DNA from: Morchella semilibera
Lineage: Eukaryota > Ascomycota > Pezizomycetes > Pezizales > Morchellaceae
DNA length: 64,000 nucleotides
NCBI GenBank assembly: GCA_009192285.1
Contig: WBVU01000005.1
Coordinates: 1,310,768-1,374,767 of the forward strand
Direction: 5' to 3'
The notes under the pieces are model-generated. The model was not told the DNA's origin and did no database searches. It was given only the letters and a program-made list of their open reading frames with translations. Below, piece by piece: positions 46,569 through 57,855 of this stretch. How positions within the stretch are numbered: the first letter of the stretch is position 1; every line of letters starts with the position of its first letter. Made by a program: the position numbers and the translations under genes.

Positions 46569-46831
46569 TACCGTAGTATTTGAGAAAATTCGCGGGGTAT
46601 GAGCCAACCAGAGGCAGTATTTACAGAACCCCTGCTGCAGCGCAACGAATTTTCTCAAATACAGTCTTTCACCGTTTCTTGACGAATACTGCCAGTTGAC
46701 GAACAGGGATTCCAATTATGGCAAGAAACTGTCAAGCAGCAGCCAACTTGCGAGATCTCCATTGGCCCAAAGCCCCCTGTTCGTCAACTGGCGGTATCCG
46801 TCAAGCGACAGTGAACGACTGTACTACGGTA
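46569..46831. repeat. Two adjacent hairpins inside an outer inverted repeat
   Basis: The outer pair is TACCGTAGTA (46,569-46,578) and TACTACGGTA (46,822-46,831). Hairpin 1 has a perfect 17-bp arm, GTATTTGAGAAAATTCG (46,576-46,592), with its complement at 46,646-46,662. Hairpin 2 has 35-bp near-perfect arms, including GCCAGTTGACGAACAGGG, at 46,674-46,708 and 46,774-46,808. This could be one complex foldback element or a MITE inserted next to another. Confidence 0.6.
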
Positions 46832-47846
46832 GTACAGAGAGGAGATCCCGACAACGTAGTATTTGGTAACCGTATGTACATTTCCACAGACTGGGAACCA
46901 GGGTGAAACATGACCAACACTCTACCCCTCCATGCAATGATGGGGGTTTGAATTAGCGGTCATGAATGGGGTGGATGTAAGTGTACATCTATGAATCGGG
47001 AGTACACAGCGAATAATCCCTTCATTAGGCTGAAGGGTAGGCAACTTACCTATCTAGAAATTCTCTAGTAGGGGAATGGAAAGCGTTCAAATCTGAAGGG
47101 GTGAAGACGGATTACAGATCTTGCAACCAGGGGTTGTATGGGAACGCAGCATTCAGTAATGAGTACCCCACACCTGAAAGGAGGGTGGGGAGGAAAACCG
47201 CATAGACGGAGTCTTTGTTTGTGAGAGTATCTTTAACTCAATCGCCTTACTCAGAGCACTATGTACTTTGAAATCTTTGACTTGTCAGCTGGGTTTGGTG
47301 GCTGCTCTCCCAGTGCTATCTTACCTGTGACAGCGAGCAGTGCTATAGGTGGCGTTAGGGACGAGTTTTGTTCATGTCATAGCGTTAGCTGCACGCGGTA
47401 TCCATCTACTCAGAAGTGTATTGTAAGGTGTGTAAAGTAGCTTAACATTAACGCCCTGGTCATGGTCTAAATATACGTGCATATGCAGGTATCAATCACC
47501 ATTGAGTCTCGATAAGAGCCCTACATGTAGTTTGATACGAAAACAAAGATCAATAGATGTTGGTAAAGGTAAAGTAGCCTATCGAATGGCTTAGATTCAA
47601 CCCTTGAACCGGGCTGTTCCTTTGAGAACTGACGGTATATATGCTTACTAGGTGCGATATTAACCATACAAACTCCGGTATATGTGCCAACTTGCAGTGT
47701 TTGGTTCTCTTAACGTACCAATGATTACATGTAGCCATAAGCTAACGAACCATGCCCATGACCAACCCCAGGGAGACCTACAACGCTCAATAGGTGACCC
47801 CGCGAGGGCCTCGGTCTGTTGGGGCGTGAGGTACTCTCATCCGCAT
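46832..47846. other. Intergenic region upstream of the intact gene
   Basis: No gene seen. TACATGTA octamers lie near 47,522 and 47,726. The last few hundred bases are the likely promoter region of the 47,951 gene. Confidence 0.4.
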
Positions 47847-47856
47847 TATATATATA
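47847..47856 (+). promoter_or_regulatory. TATA box of the 47,951 gene
   Basis: TATATATATA is followed by a C/A-rich stretch and lies 95-104 bp before the ATG. That leaves room for a 5' leader of about 50-70 bases, normal for an ascomycete gene. Confidence 0.55.
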
Positions 47857-47950
47857 CCTTCATCCAGCATCTAAGTTCGTCTCAAAGCATCTCAGCACCA
47901 AGGAGTTCGCTACAAGACATTAGAGGACCTCTATTTCTCAAGCCACAAGC

Positions 47951-49828
47951 ATGGACATCATCAAGTCATCCTATCCCATTGGTAGTAACGCTGCAAAGTC
48001 GTTACTCTTTCGCGCCTCAGCATTCTTCCTCGAACTTGCCATCCTCAAAATTCACGCCATAATGTCGTTCCGGAGGTCTGCCTTTACGGCCTACCTCATG
48101 TCCTTCGAGTCCACCATTCAAAAGCTAATTTTCTGTTTTACCCCCACCTCTTCGAAATCAGGAAGAAAAGGGCGCCACAGCATCCTAATCCTCCTCTTTT
48201 TCATCATCTTTGCTGGGCTTTATGATACCATGCTGTGGGGCATTGATTTCCCCGGTACTGTCTCGAGAGCCTATCGCCTACCGGCTAGTGAAGTCAAAGG
48301 GACAAGGGACCTCTCAGCCGATTATGTTGTGCATACTAAGGGAATACCTGGACTGATTGCTGGCATCGACCTAACGGAGGAGATGAGTAAGGGTCTGTGG
48401 AAAGGCGCAACCAATGTCACCTTAACTGGCGATGTCGACGTCGGGAATGCCCATATCTCTCCTGGTGGTTATCTACCAAATGATCTACATCCAGGCCCAA
48501 GGATTTGGTTGGACGAGGATGGATGGTCTATAGCCCTAGATTATAACCCATCTTTATTTTGTAACACGTCGTGGAGAAGACCTGTAGAAAGGTGGAACTG
48601 CCCCTTCAACATGTCCGAGAAGGCTTCTACAAAGTATCAGTTCAAGGAGCTTGCAAGGCCGACTGTGTGGTGGAATACCCGGGACCCTGACTCCGGGTGG
48701 TGGGAATCAAGCGCCGAGATTGGAGGTAACCCGTGGGCAGAACTAGGTGGGAGACAGCATGAGACCGTGGCTATGCGTGAGATTCTTACAGTTACAAAGG
48801 GGGATGTGAGACACGTCTTTCTCTTGTCGGCGTTGAAAGTGAGCATGCTGGGCTTGGTCGGTGGCGAACTTTCCTCTCAAGACATGGTTGATCTAATCTT
48901 GCGGACATGGCCGGAGGATGTTCCGAATAACACTACATATGCAGCTAAAAGCGTGATTAACGAGGTTCTGGCAGCAAAAGCTAACGATTCTGGAATTTCG
49001 ATTGGCTGGGGTACGGTCCAGGAGGGAGGATTCGCTCTAACCTCTCATAGTTATATCTATGGCACCGATTGGTACATGCGGCCGGAGGGAAATACCACAG
49101 AACACAACACAGGGAGCCGCGCAGGAACGTACTATTTCCGGATTCAGTCTTCTCGACTCCGCCTTCTCCGTACTGAGAGGGTGCTACGTATCCCCCCACC
49201 AGCCGAACCATGCTACGACAAACCATATGTTTCGGTAGCCAACGGAGGGCTCCCTCGGTTTACCACCTGCTACAGAATTAGAAACTTTCAGAATACAAGC
49301 AACACCGGACTGCTCGGTCAATTCGATACCTCGGCTATCTATATTCTTGCAGATACTCTAGGCCGAGCCTACGCCAAAAACTCCTCTCGTTCCTTGATCC
49401 CGAGCGCCTACCAATGGTATCTAGAGCATGAGACGGAGCTCGATCGGCTAATAATCTCAAGGGGGTACATCACCGGCTCAAACGCCAGCGCTGTCACCGT
49501 CTTGCATCATGTCACCGTTCCGGCTCTCTCCCCCCTCCAACTTATACTAGCTACGGCAGCCTTATTTCTAGCGATGGTCCTACATGCTTTGGGCTGGTAT
49601 CTACTGCCGCCGGGATACAGGTCTTCCCTCCTAGCGAGTCTTACAGCGTCAATAGAGGAGGGGTACAAAAAGCATGTTAGTTATGGATATGTGGTGGACC
49701 CACCGGAGATAGGAATCCTTGAGACGGGTGAGGCGGTCAAAATAGTGACGAGGACCGGCACGTTTGGTCACAGCTCCGAGATTGAGAAAGGTCAGAGCTT
49801 GGATGTGGACAAGAAGGGACGGATATGA
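47951..49828 (+). CDS. Two-TM N-glycosylated membrane protein, unnamed fungal family
   Basis: An intronless 625-codon gene with a good start context (CAAGCATGGAC). The start is supported by similarity of the N-terminal 50 residues to the region before the conserved ATG in the 21-kb paralogue. Residues 1-76 are basic and probably cytosolic. A transmembrane helix at about 77-97 (ILILLFFIIFAGLYDTML) acts as a signal anchor. Residues 98-527 form a large lumenal or extracellular domain with about nine N-glycosylation sequons (Asn 155, 205, 220, 327, 345, 381, 448, 477, 511) and Cys 204, 217, 421 and 440, which may form two disulphides. A second transmembrane helix lies at about 528-552, followed by a charged 73-residue cytosolic tail. 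All sequons lie between the helices, which supports this topology. Blocks shared with the paralogue: YVVHTKGIPG, ELARPTVWWNT, SAEIGGNPWA, ILADTLGR. I recognise no catalytic motif and the function is unknown. It is the only long intact gene in the window. Confidence 0.87.
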   Translation: MDIIKSSYPIGSNAAKSLLFRASAFFLELAILKIHAIMSFRRSAFTAYLMSFESTIQKLIFCFTPTSSKSGRKGRHSILILLFFIIFAGLYDTMLWGIDFPGTVSRAYRLPASEVKGTRDLSADYVVHTKGIPGLIAGIDLTEEMSKGLWKGATNVTLTGDVDVGNAHISPGGYLPNDLHPGPRIWLDEDGWSIALDYNPSLFCNTSWRRPVERWNCPFNMSEKASTKYQFKELARPTVWWNTRDPDSGWWESSAEIGGNPWAELGGRQHETVAMREILTVTKGDVRHVFLLSALKVSMLGLVGGELSSQDMVDLILRTWPEDVPNNTTYAAKSVINEVLAAKANDSGISIGWGTVQEGGFALTSHSYIYGTDWYMRPEGNTTEHNTGSRAGTYYFRIQSSRLRLLRTERVLRIPPPAEPCYDKPYVSVANGGLPRFTTCYRIRNFQNTSNTGLLGQFDTSAIYILADTLGRAYAKNSSRSLIPSAYQWYLEHETELDRLIISRGYITGSNASAVTVLHHVTVPALSPLQLILATAALFLAMVLHALGWYLLPPGYRSSLLASLTASIEEGYKKHVSYGYVVDPPEIGILETGEAVKIVTRTGTFGHSSEIEKGQSLDVDKKGRI

Positions 49829-52622
49829 AGGTGAAGGCATACCCGAGGATATTTGGTTCTAATGGGTAAAGGCCTATTGCTTCGGTTCTACTCCTAGCCT
49901 CATGCTATGTAGAGAAACTTTAATGATACATAGTCCAAGTTTGAAGGAAATATTGATTCTGTGGAGCTTTTCCTTAAGGCACTCTTCTAGTAACAACTAC
50001 ATACTACGGTGAAGATCATGATATGGCCGGGTTCCACAAACACATTCACCCCAAAGTATTTCTTTCTCCAAGCCTCTATAATTCTGTGCCATTTTAGTTC
50101 CCCATATTCGCTCAGTGACAACGTGGGCATTATACCTACCATTTATGTAATTAGGAAGATACCATAACAAGATCTAGTTTTGTGACAGATCCGAATGATA
50201 TACAGAAACCCTAACCCTCGTTAGCAAATAAAACGTGGGAACATGCACTAAGGACTAGAGAGGGCCAACGGGAATGAAAGTAGATTTTTGAATGGCTTTA
50301 GGTATCCGGTTATCATATGAGATTACTTAATCGATATACGAGCCATGTTATAGTGGGGGGGTTCTAACATGTCAGTACAAAAAAATACAAGAACACAGAA
50401 TGCGGACAGATGAATGGTTAGAGGAGGACAGGATAAGCCTTGTGTATCCGTATCATTAATAACAAATCATATTTATTAAATAGTAAAAAAAACGATATTA
50501 AGAAAAATAAGAACATATCTTCACTCTATATCACTCACACCCCCTCGAGTGATATACTGTGGTGCGGTACGGGACAAGGTGGGAGCGTTAACTACATGTA
50601 CATGTATGGGATCGGGCACGCGCTAGTTCTAGTGGTAAGGCTCGCTACCGTTGCTTGTTGCTTGTGGCTCTTGTTGCAGACCATTTGTTTCAAACCCTCG
50701 TTTCCTCGCCTTTTAAATGAGCTCTCTGAGATTTGTACAGAGTTACTGTGAAAGTATGGTACGAGTCCTATTGGCTGTGGCAGCTACCTAAGCCCTGTTT
50801 TTGGACCCTGTTTATACAGCAATTCTCGTTTGCCTTAAATGTTTTGTTTTCCCGGGACTGCTTCTATGTAGGGTGCTAATAATGAGGTAACATGCACCGT
50901 CTGGTTCGTTTATATGCTAAATGCAAATCTAATTCCTGATCGCACACCTCCATGACCAGGTTAAATTTATTTACACCGAGTAAAGGGTTGGGGCTGCATT
51001 GCACTGTGTAGTATACGTATGGGTTAGTAACCTTTGATTTACAAAACCCGTCTCATTCCCTTTAATGGCAATTCCTAGCTGGTTCGATCCCAGAGTGGGT
51101 TCATGATGTAGGTGGATTGCGTGGCAGTCTCCCTTTACAGTTAATTGGTTTAATTTCCATTCCGCCCTGACCTGCGGATTACTGAATATGTACTTACTCG
51201 GGGCAGGTAAAAATGTACCGACAATAAAGGTTTTTAGTTCACCAATAGGTGCGTGTACTAAGCGAGAACTACTGCAAAAAAAGCCCAGAGACAAAACCTA
51301 CATTGTCCGGTAACCCGCCCGAGTACAAGGCTGCGAATTGATAGAGTTAGTACTCTCGGAAAAGCAAGTATATAGCGCTAATACCTATTCTAGTCATCCG
51401 GAGTTGCAGTTTTCTCTCTTACATGAAGTCTTGGCACTGAGCCACCAGCCAAAAGGGTTCCGTACGGCAGCTAGTCTCTCCCCCTACGTTCATGGGTGGT
51501 TGGGTCCCTTCTTTAGGGCAATCATAGCCTTTGAACTATGATAGGTATTAGAAGTATGTATAGGTAGAGCCGGATAACTAGTAAAGAAGCCTTTATCGAC
51601 ATAGGTTTTTAATATCTCTCGTCCGGCCTAGAACTTAACATGACCGCATACTAGGCGCCAATCCTTTCTCATCTTCACTATAGGGTTGGGAGCACCATAG
51701 GTGAATGTTGATCCGTAGATAACGTACTAAGCGACATCACGAGGAAATGCGAGTACTTAGGCATATTCCACACCCAAAACCATAATATATAGGTTCAGCG
51801 ATATATAGACGACCCTTTCTTTTTTATGTAGAACGAATAGCTAATATATGAATTCTCGCTTACCCCTTTAATTGCGTGATTTGCGTTAGTTCGTGAGGAG
51901 AAACATGGCATAAAAAGTACTCACCAGTAGGCTTGGAACTGGTTGACGAGCACTCCAGCCCCCGTTTCACTCGCACTATTTCTTGCATTATACTCGTGGA
52001 ATGCGTGTCTTTGCGACTATACCATTCCTAGGCCTATAGAGAGCAGGAACCTAAGCTACTACCACCCTTCATTGCACCATACTCCAAACTTTGTGTGATC
52101 GAATGGGGTCGGGGAAACATGACCCGTCTTTCAAAAAACGCGTACTGGGTTGTGGGAGATATTATGCGGACGGAGGATACGTGAAGCTCCGAAACTTTCA
52201 CTACACATGACAATCTCCACTCGGTTTTCCTCGCTGTTAATGATTAGTCAGATACAAATTCAGCTATCAGCTTTGTGCCAGGGTGCATCACGGGTAATCA
52301 CTCGCCTTCCTAAATTCGATTACTGTTCAATTTTTAGATTCCGGTTATTGAGCTATTGTTTCAGGCGCCAAGTACATTGAAAGTGTCGTCATTGATATAT
52401 TCATTGTTAGACTATCCCATTGTGGGTATGCATTCTTCCCTCTATGATACCGTTTATTATTATAAAATAGTTCGCATACCAATCAAACTTTTAATAATAA
52501 TCTCCGGTATCACGAATACCATCGGCGTATTAGCAGGTATTTAAGCCTTGGATCTGTTATTCGACTGCTCACAGTTGTGATTTCCAATATTTGTTGAGGC
52601 CGCGCGGAAGCTTTACGTATAA
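49829..52622. other. No protein gene recognised
   Basis: Contains AACCCTAACCCT at about 50,207, a hairpin TATATCACTC...GAGTGATATA at about 50,526-50,555, a double TACATGTACATGTA at about 50,594 and a Pol III-like remnant (separate entry). Confidence 0.4.
50624..50714 (+). ncRNA. tRNA-like / SINE-like Pol III promoter remnant
   Basis: An A-box-like TAGTTCTAGTGG (50,624-50,635) is followed 62 bases later by a B-box-like GTTTCAAACCC (50,687-50,697). A TTTT terminator lies at 50,711-50,714. The acceptor and T stems do not pair well, so it is probably a tRNA-derived SINE fragment or a decayed tRNA gene. Confidence 0.28.
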
Positions 52623-52738
52623 GTACAGCCACAGGTAATAAGTGATGGAACGCCCTGAGGTACAAACACCAAATGTTGGTAGCGTTTTTACCAAAACAGG
52701 CATCACTGTGTTCTATCACTTATTACCTACCGCTGTAC
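52623..52738. mobile_element. MITE-like element with 29-bp inverted arms
   Basis: The left arm GTACAGCCACAGGTAATAAG (52,623 onward) and the right arm ending CTTATTACCTACCGCTGTAC (52,738) are reverse complements with about four mismatches in 29 bp. Total length is 116 bp. Edges G|TACAG and CTGTA|C would fit a TA target duplication. Confidence 0.7.
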
Positions 52739-55334
52739 ATTCCTTAAAAGTAGGCTTCATCGGCTGTGAGCTGAAAGGGAAGTCACAGGTAGTCTTACCT
52801 CATGGCTACGGCCTCACTAATTAAGCATTTTTATACAAGATACAGAGACTGTCTGATCCGAACACATCAAGGTGAGGCACTTAGTGATTCTCCCAGCAAT
52901 AAAATAAAGTTTGGTTAACCTGCCTATAATGACGAGCGTCAACAGCGGGGGATACGATCAAATCTCCGGAATCTTTCTTTATCCCCGCTAATATGGCCGT
53001 ATGTGAGCAAGTGCGCTGCTGCTGACCGAGGGTTGCTGGTACTTAAGCTTGTATGTCCCTATTACCCTGTACTTCAACCTTGGTTATTATCCGGGCTCTG
53101 AATATTTTTATGTGCACATGATCCTAGATTGATGTAGGTCACCCGCTGATTAGTAAACTCGTCAGACATTTATATGTAGGTCGACTTTATATGTTAGTGC
53201 ACCTTACCTCTCTGTAGAGCACTCGCGCGCGGCAGGTAAGAGGTACCCGAATATGCAAGTCTTGGGGTGCGATTCTCATTGGATTAAGAGAGGGAAATAC
53301 ACCAATGTAGTGCAGGTGCATTCTCGGGTACTTGTTGCCTGTCGCGAGTAACCACACTGCAATCCAAACCAGGTCGGCGCTTCCCATGGTACTGGGCCAT
53401 GCGCGCCAGGGCGGCACAAAAAGCTGATGCAGATCATGTCGCACATCCTTGATATCCCTTGGCATTCCGGGGGTGGATTGTAACCACTCCGAGGAAGCGG
53501 CCTCGCAGGATATGTACCCTGCGCGGAGAGCAGAAGGTACGGCAGTGTAGGTGGGCTAGAGATTTGGTGGCTCTTGATGAAAGATCAGCCATGTACTAGT
53601 AGCTAGGTGGAGAGAGGAAGTGAAAACCCTAGTTTCGGAAGATGGGTGGCTATTCATACTGTAAAGACCCTGGGATATGCTATCATAGGTCCTCTGTATT
53701 CAGACCCTGTTGCAATGCGGGCTGGCTCACTATACAAATATCATGCATGCTGTAGCTGAGAACGGGTGTCGGTGGTGCGGGGCACTTAGTTGGTGCGCAA
53801 AATTGTACGGAGGAACGACGACTCCTGCAGCTCTCCGTCGATCACCACCCCCCCCCCAAGAAGAGGTGTCAATTGGGGGGGTTGATGAACTAAACGAAAA
53901 ACAATGAACTAAACGAAAAAAAAAAAGATGGATCTGTTAAGATCAGGGTTAGGGTTGTGGATACCGTGACCACCACAAGCATGACGTATCACTCGCGGAG
54001 CCCACAACGGCCGATTTTTATTTTTTGTTTGTTTACATCATTGATTACAGCCGATTTTGTAATTTGTCTATGGACGAGACCTCATCTCTACACCGGTTCC
54101 AAGACTATAGACATCAAATTGGCGTATTAACCTACAAACTCGCCGACATCCCCAGGCCAGTTGTTCCGTTTACATGGACAAAGGTACCGAGAACTCCCCC
54201 GGAGCTTCCCCGATAGTTTTGGATTGTCCGGGCGTCTTCGAGTTATTCTGTATCTGGTGACATTTAGAGTCCCATTTCCAAGTTCCTTCCAAACACTTTT
54301 TCTAACGTGTCCTGGTGGAGTCGCTGCCCGGGTGTTTTCGTGGGAGGGCCAATTACCACCCAAACTAGGTTGAACCAGGTTCCACAATACAATTAATTAT
54401 AATGATGAACAGGGGTAAAGTACCTTGACCCTTGGGAGGAGCCTTTTGCACATTTCCGAATTATTACAAGGGAGTGGCAAAGGTATAACAAAACACCTTA
54501 GTGGAGAGCCCCGTTGCTAGGTAGATTTGTATAGGTCTCACCACCCAACTGCATTCAGGCTTTCAAAACTTTGGGTAGGGGCGTTACATATCCGGTGATA
54601 ACGTCTGTGTACTCTCCAAAGCTCCCCCAAGCCATACAGTACAAAAAAGAGTGGTGGGATCACGACGGCATTCCCGCTGCTATGCTAGCAATACGGTATT
54701 TCTGCAGTACCCTCCTCCCAACGGCGGTTCAATCCGGGATATCTCTCGCCCCTCCGAGCGATGAGCTATGACGCACCTCCCGGACACCCCTATTCAGTAA
54801 TCTGTGTGTGCCCTTTCTGGTCCTCCTCCCATGTCTCAAACCGTCCTCCATGCCACTAGAGAACTATTCCATCGCTATGTAACGATGACCTCAGGCCGCC
54901 AAGCATCTCCCGCATTCCCAACCATGGCCTCCAGAGCGCTAAGGATGTTTCCATGTAGCCAACGGGGTTCAAGGGTCAAGGGCTTTTCACATCGCCAACG
55001 GTGCCCAAGGAGTTCCCCACGTCGCTAACCTGCATACCCATCACCACCATGCCATAAAGGAATCATTCCATGTCACCAGCCACGACTCCCGCACTTCAAC
55101 AGTGGGCGCCGGCGTGATTTGCGGCATGGAGGTAATCGCCTTGGCCATCGTTTGCAGTACCAAGATATACTTGGCGGCGTGGAAGCCACTGTTGTTAGGG
55201 GGTGGAGAACATGAAAAACAAGGAACAAAGCAAGCAAGTTATTATTATTAGTAAGCGAGAACAAATAAAAAAGAAAGAAACAACTGTTCGAGGTGATCAA
55301 ATTGAGCGCTGTAAGAAAAAAATCATACCACGAA
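52739..55334. other. No protein gene recognised
   Basis: Short frames only. CAGGGTTAGGGTT lies at 53,944. C- and G-runs lie near 53,850 and 53,873. The stretch before the tRNA (55,313-55,322) is A-rich on this strand and forms the tRNA terminator on the other. Confidence 0.4.
55316..55322 (-). terminator. Pol III terminator of tRNA-Glu
   Basis: The plus-strand A7 run reads as a T-run on the transcribed strand, about 12 bases past the tRNA 3' end. Confidence 0.6.
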
Positions 55335-55406
55335 TTCCGTTGCGGGGAATTGAACCCCGATCTAGTCGGTGAGAGCGACTGATGCTAACCATTACACCAC
55401 AACGGA
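55335..55406 (-). tRNA. tRNA-Glu(CTC)
   Basis: Read on the minus strand this is a complete 72-nt intronless tRNA. It has a 7-bp acceptor stem TCCGTTG / CAACGGA with discriminator A, the D arm around GTGTAATGGTTAGCAT, and a perfect 5-bp anticodon stem AGTCG / CGACT. The loop CTCTCAC has T33 and anticodon CTC, reading GAG. The T arm is CGGGG-TTCAATT-CCCCG. CCA is not encoded, as expected in eukaryotes. A run of T follows about 12 bases downstream on the minus strand (plus-strand A-run at 55,316-55,322) as the Pol III terminator. Confidence 0.95.
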
Positions 55407-57677
55407 CTGGCAGCGAACACCATTTTAGCAGCCTTAGCCAGCCAAGCCGGTATACTCCGAGCTAGCGTGAACAGGTTAGCGTTAGCGGGGCTAGTGTGAA
55501 CCCCCTGGATACAAGTATCTCTACGTCCACAATACGTTACCAGGATTCAGGGACATGCTACTCGGGGGTGCCTGGTCGGGACGACATACACCATGGTTCT
55601 GGGCGGGAGCGGGATGTCAAGGGAGGAGCCCCAACTCGCGGCGCTATCTTAATCACCTTATTCCATAGCGCGCGGGGGGGGGGGGGGCAAATTCTTTGGG
55701 GGACTGCGTGCGAGACCTAGCAGGATTGGTGCTTACCCGCTCTCTTCCACCCAGCATGGCGTTGCGGGGTGGATGTGGATCTGGTTGGGGGCCTTGGGGG
55801 TATGGCGACGGACGGGAATTACGCAGGGGCACATACAGAGGTTGGACCCCCGGTGGTCCCTGCCCCGGCACCGATATGGGATGTCGCATCACTGATGTCT
55901 GAAATTGGTCACGAAGTATCACTCGGATTCTTGCTCCTCAGATTGAAAATATAGCTTACAATAGCCAGAGACAATTCTCGCTGTAGCTGCCTTTTGATAA
56001 CGATTATGTCGTCACCTCACGCCATTAAGTTACATACACACGATGCCAATGAATCAACTCATTATATACTAATGGTTTCCTCTACCATGATAGTCTAAAT
56101 CGTCGTTTCATAGTCTAATTATCCCCTTCCTGTCCTAACCTTTCGATTTCTTCGCTTTCTTCGCTTTGCCGCGGAACCCCCCGGGTTTAATATGGGCGCC
56201 CTTGTTTTTTGTGTGCCCCCCCCATTGAAATATCGCAATCATAGTGTACAAAATCCGAGATTTAGTGAGTGAACGGGTTCTCGGTTCGGTTCGACTATGC
56301 TTTGCCATCCAGATTCCAGGGGCAGTAGTATGTTGACCTAAGGTGAACCAACGAATCAGAGAAACGCATGCCGCTCTTGGGTAGGGCATTTAACTCCGTC
56401 GAGCTCTCTGCCATAGGAGGTCCGCCCCGGCAAGGATGCAAAGTAAGATGTTCAGTGCTACCAAGGGGAAAGCACACTGGTCATGTACTAGGAACAAAGT
56501 GGATGAGGCAACAACTTTCTTCCTAACGGTGTCTTGATGTGTGAATAATAGCGTGTTAGTAGTCTGTATAATGTCATATAGATGTAGGGGGTATAGGAAA
56601 AACTAACACCAACAAGGATCGCTCAAGAGCCACTCTTAACAAGAGGCGAAACCTGAGGAGGCTTCTCTCCCGGTGTTAGCACCAGCGAGAGCTCTGCGGG
56701 GGCTGTGACACAAGCTTAATTGTTTGGCCAATATGATGGCATATGAAGGAACATATGACAGCACTTCATGTTGATCCGGGTCTGCAGGAACTGGATCTCG
56801 GGTTGTCGAGGTGTCGGAGACCATGCCACAACGTCCCTATCGAATGACCAAAGTAGGAACTGCGAGGCTGTTGCCACCGATTATCTGATTATTAATGTCA
56901 GTGCTTGATTTAGGGTATCTAATAACAATAATCAAGCTGGCATTAGAATGCTTATGAGGGTTGACTCACTTTCATGCTCTAGCGGGGAATAAAAGGATCA
57001 GGTAGTGAAAAGAATGAAAGCGCCATGGAGCGAAGGACCAGCCTGGGAGATAAAGAAGCCTAGGAGTACAATGGAGGTGGCGGTGTAGTTTCAAAGGTCT
57101 GTGGGAAGTATGGAAGTGAGGGGAAGGGGGCCCAATGAGAGGAATGAGCATCCATATTTGGGGGTATACCATGCAGCAAGAATATATAGATGTCCCCACC
57201 ACCTCCCACCACCCCGGATTAGTGCGCAGAGTGGGTTCAATCGTCAAGTGGAGATAGATGGAACACCAAAAGAGCGTAATATGCAACTGTGAAGTGCTTT
57301 GTAGAGCAAAGGCCGAAGGTTGTGATGGTGTTTGTGAAAGCGATTGAATGTGATGGAGAAGTGATGGAGGAGGGGGAAGGAAGAGCCCCATTTATAGCCA
57401 TTGAACACTATCTAATCTGGTCTTTTGAGAGGATCTGTCATCTCTGTCAATTACGGTGTTACCGAGGGTTAGGTATGTAGTAGGGATTGCCGATGTAGCG
57501 TTGGCCTTAGCCCAGCCGCCCCTGCAGAGGGTGTTAACATGTTACTTGTATTAAAGGCCACTCAGGAATATAGTACTCGTATGTCGTATGTCTCTGCGAA
57601 ACGCAGGGTGCCTATGCGCGGTGCTGGGAGATGGGAGTGAAAGGTGTCAAGCGTATATACCGCAGGACAGTCTCGGA
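55407..57677. other. No gene recognised
   Basis: A G-run lies at about 55,673-55,687. Frames are short or lack motifs. Confidence 0.4.
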
Positions 57678-57855
57678 AATGAGGGTGAAAATGTAACCAT
57701 GGGGTTATAATATGGTACTGAGTCGATTAAAGATACCAGTTTAAACCATCGTCGTGAGTAGAATAAATACTTTTCCATACCATACCAATACCGTATTCTT
57801 ACAGAATCACTAGCCTAATGGCTGGAATATGGTAGTGGATTTCTACCCATTTCGC
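57678..57855. repeat. MITE-like inverted repeat, member 2 of the 25.2-kb family
   Basis: The right end GGTAGTGGATTTCTACCCATTT (read as complement) and the interior AATACCGTATTCTTACAGAATC match the element at 25,210-25,366. The left end AGGGTGAAAATGTAACCATG is a weaker inverted match. Related words (CCGTATAAATGCGG, CCGCAGAAATACGG) near 59,280 and 59,690 may be further remnants. Confidence 0.5.

Noticed and set aside
56972-57391. 139-codon ORF on the minus strand
   Set aside because: Pro/Ser/His/Leu-rich with no motif; fits translation of a purine-rich strand in reverse.
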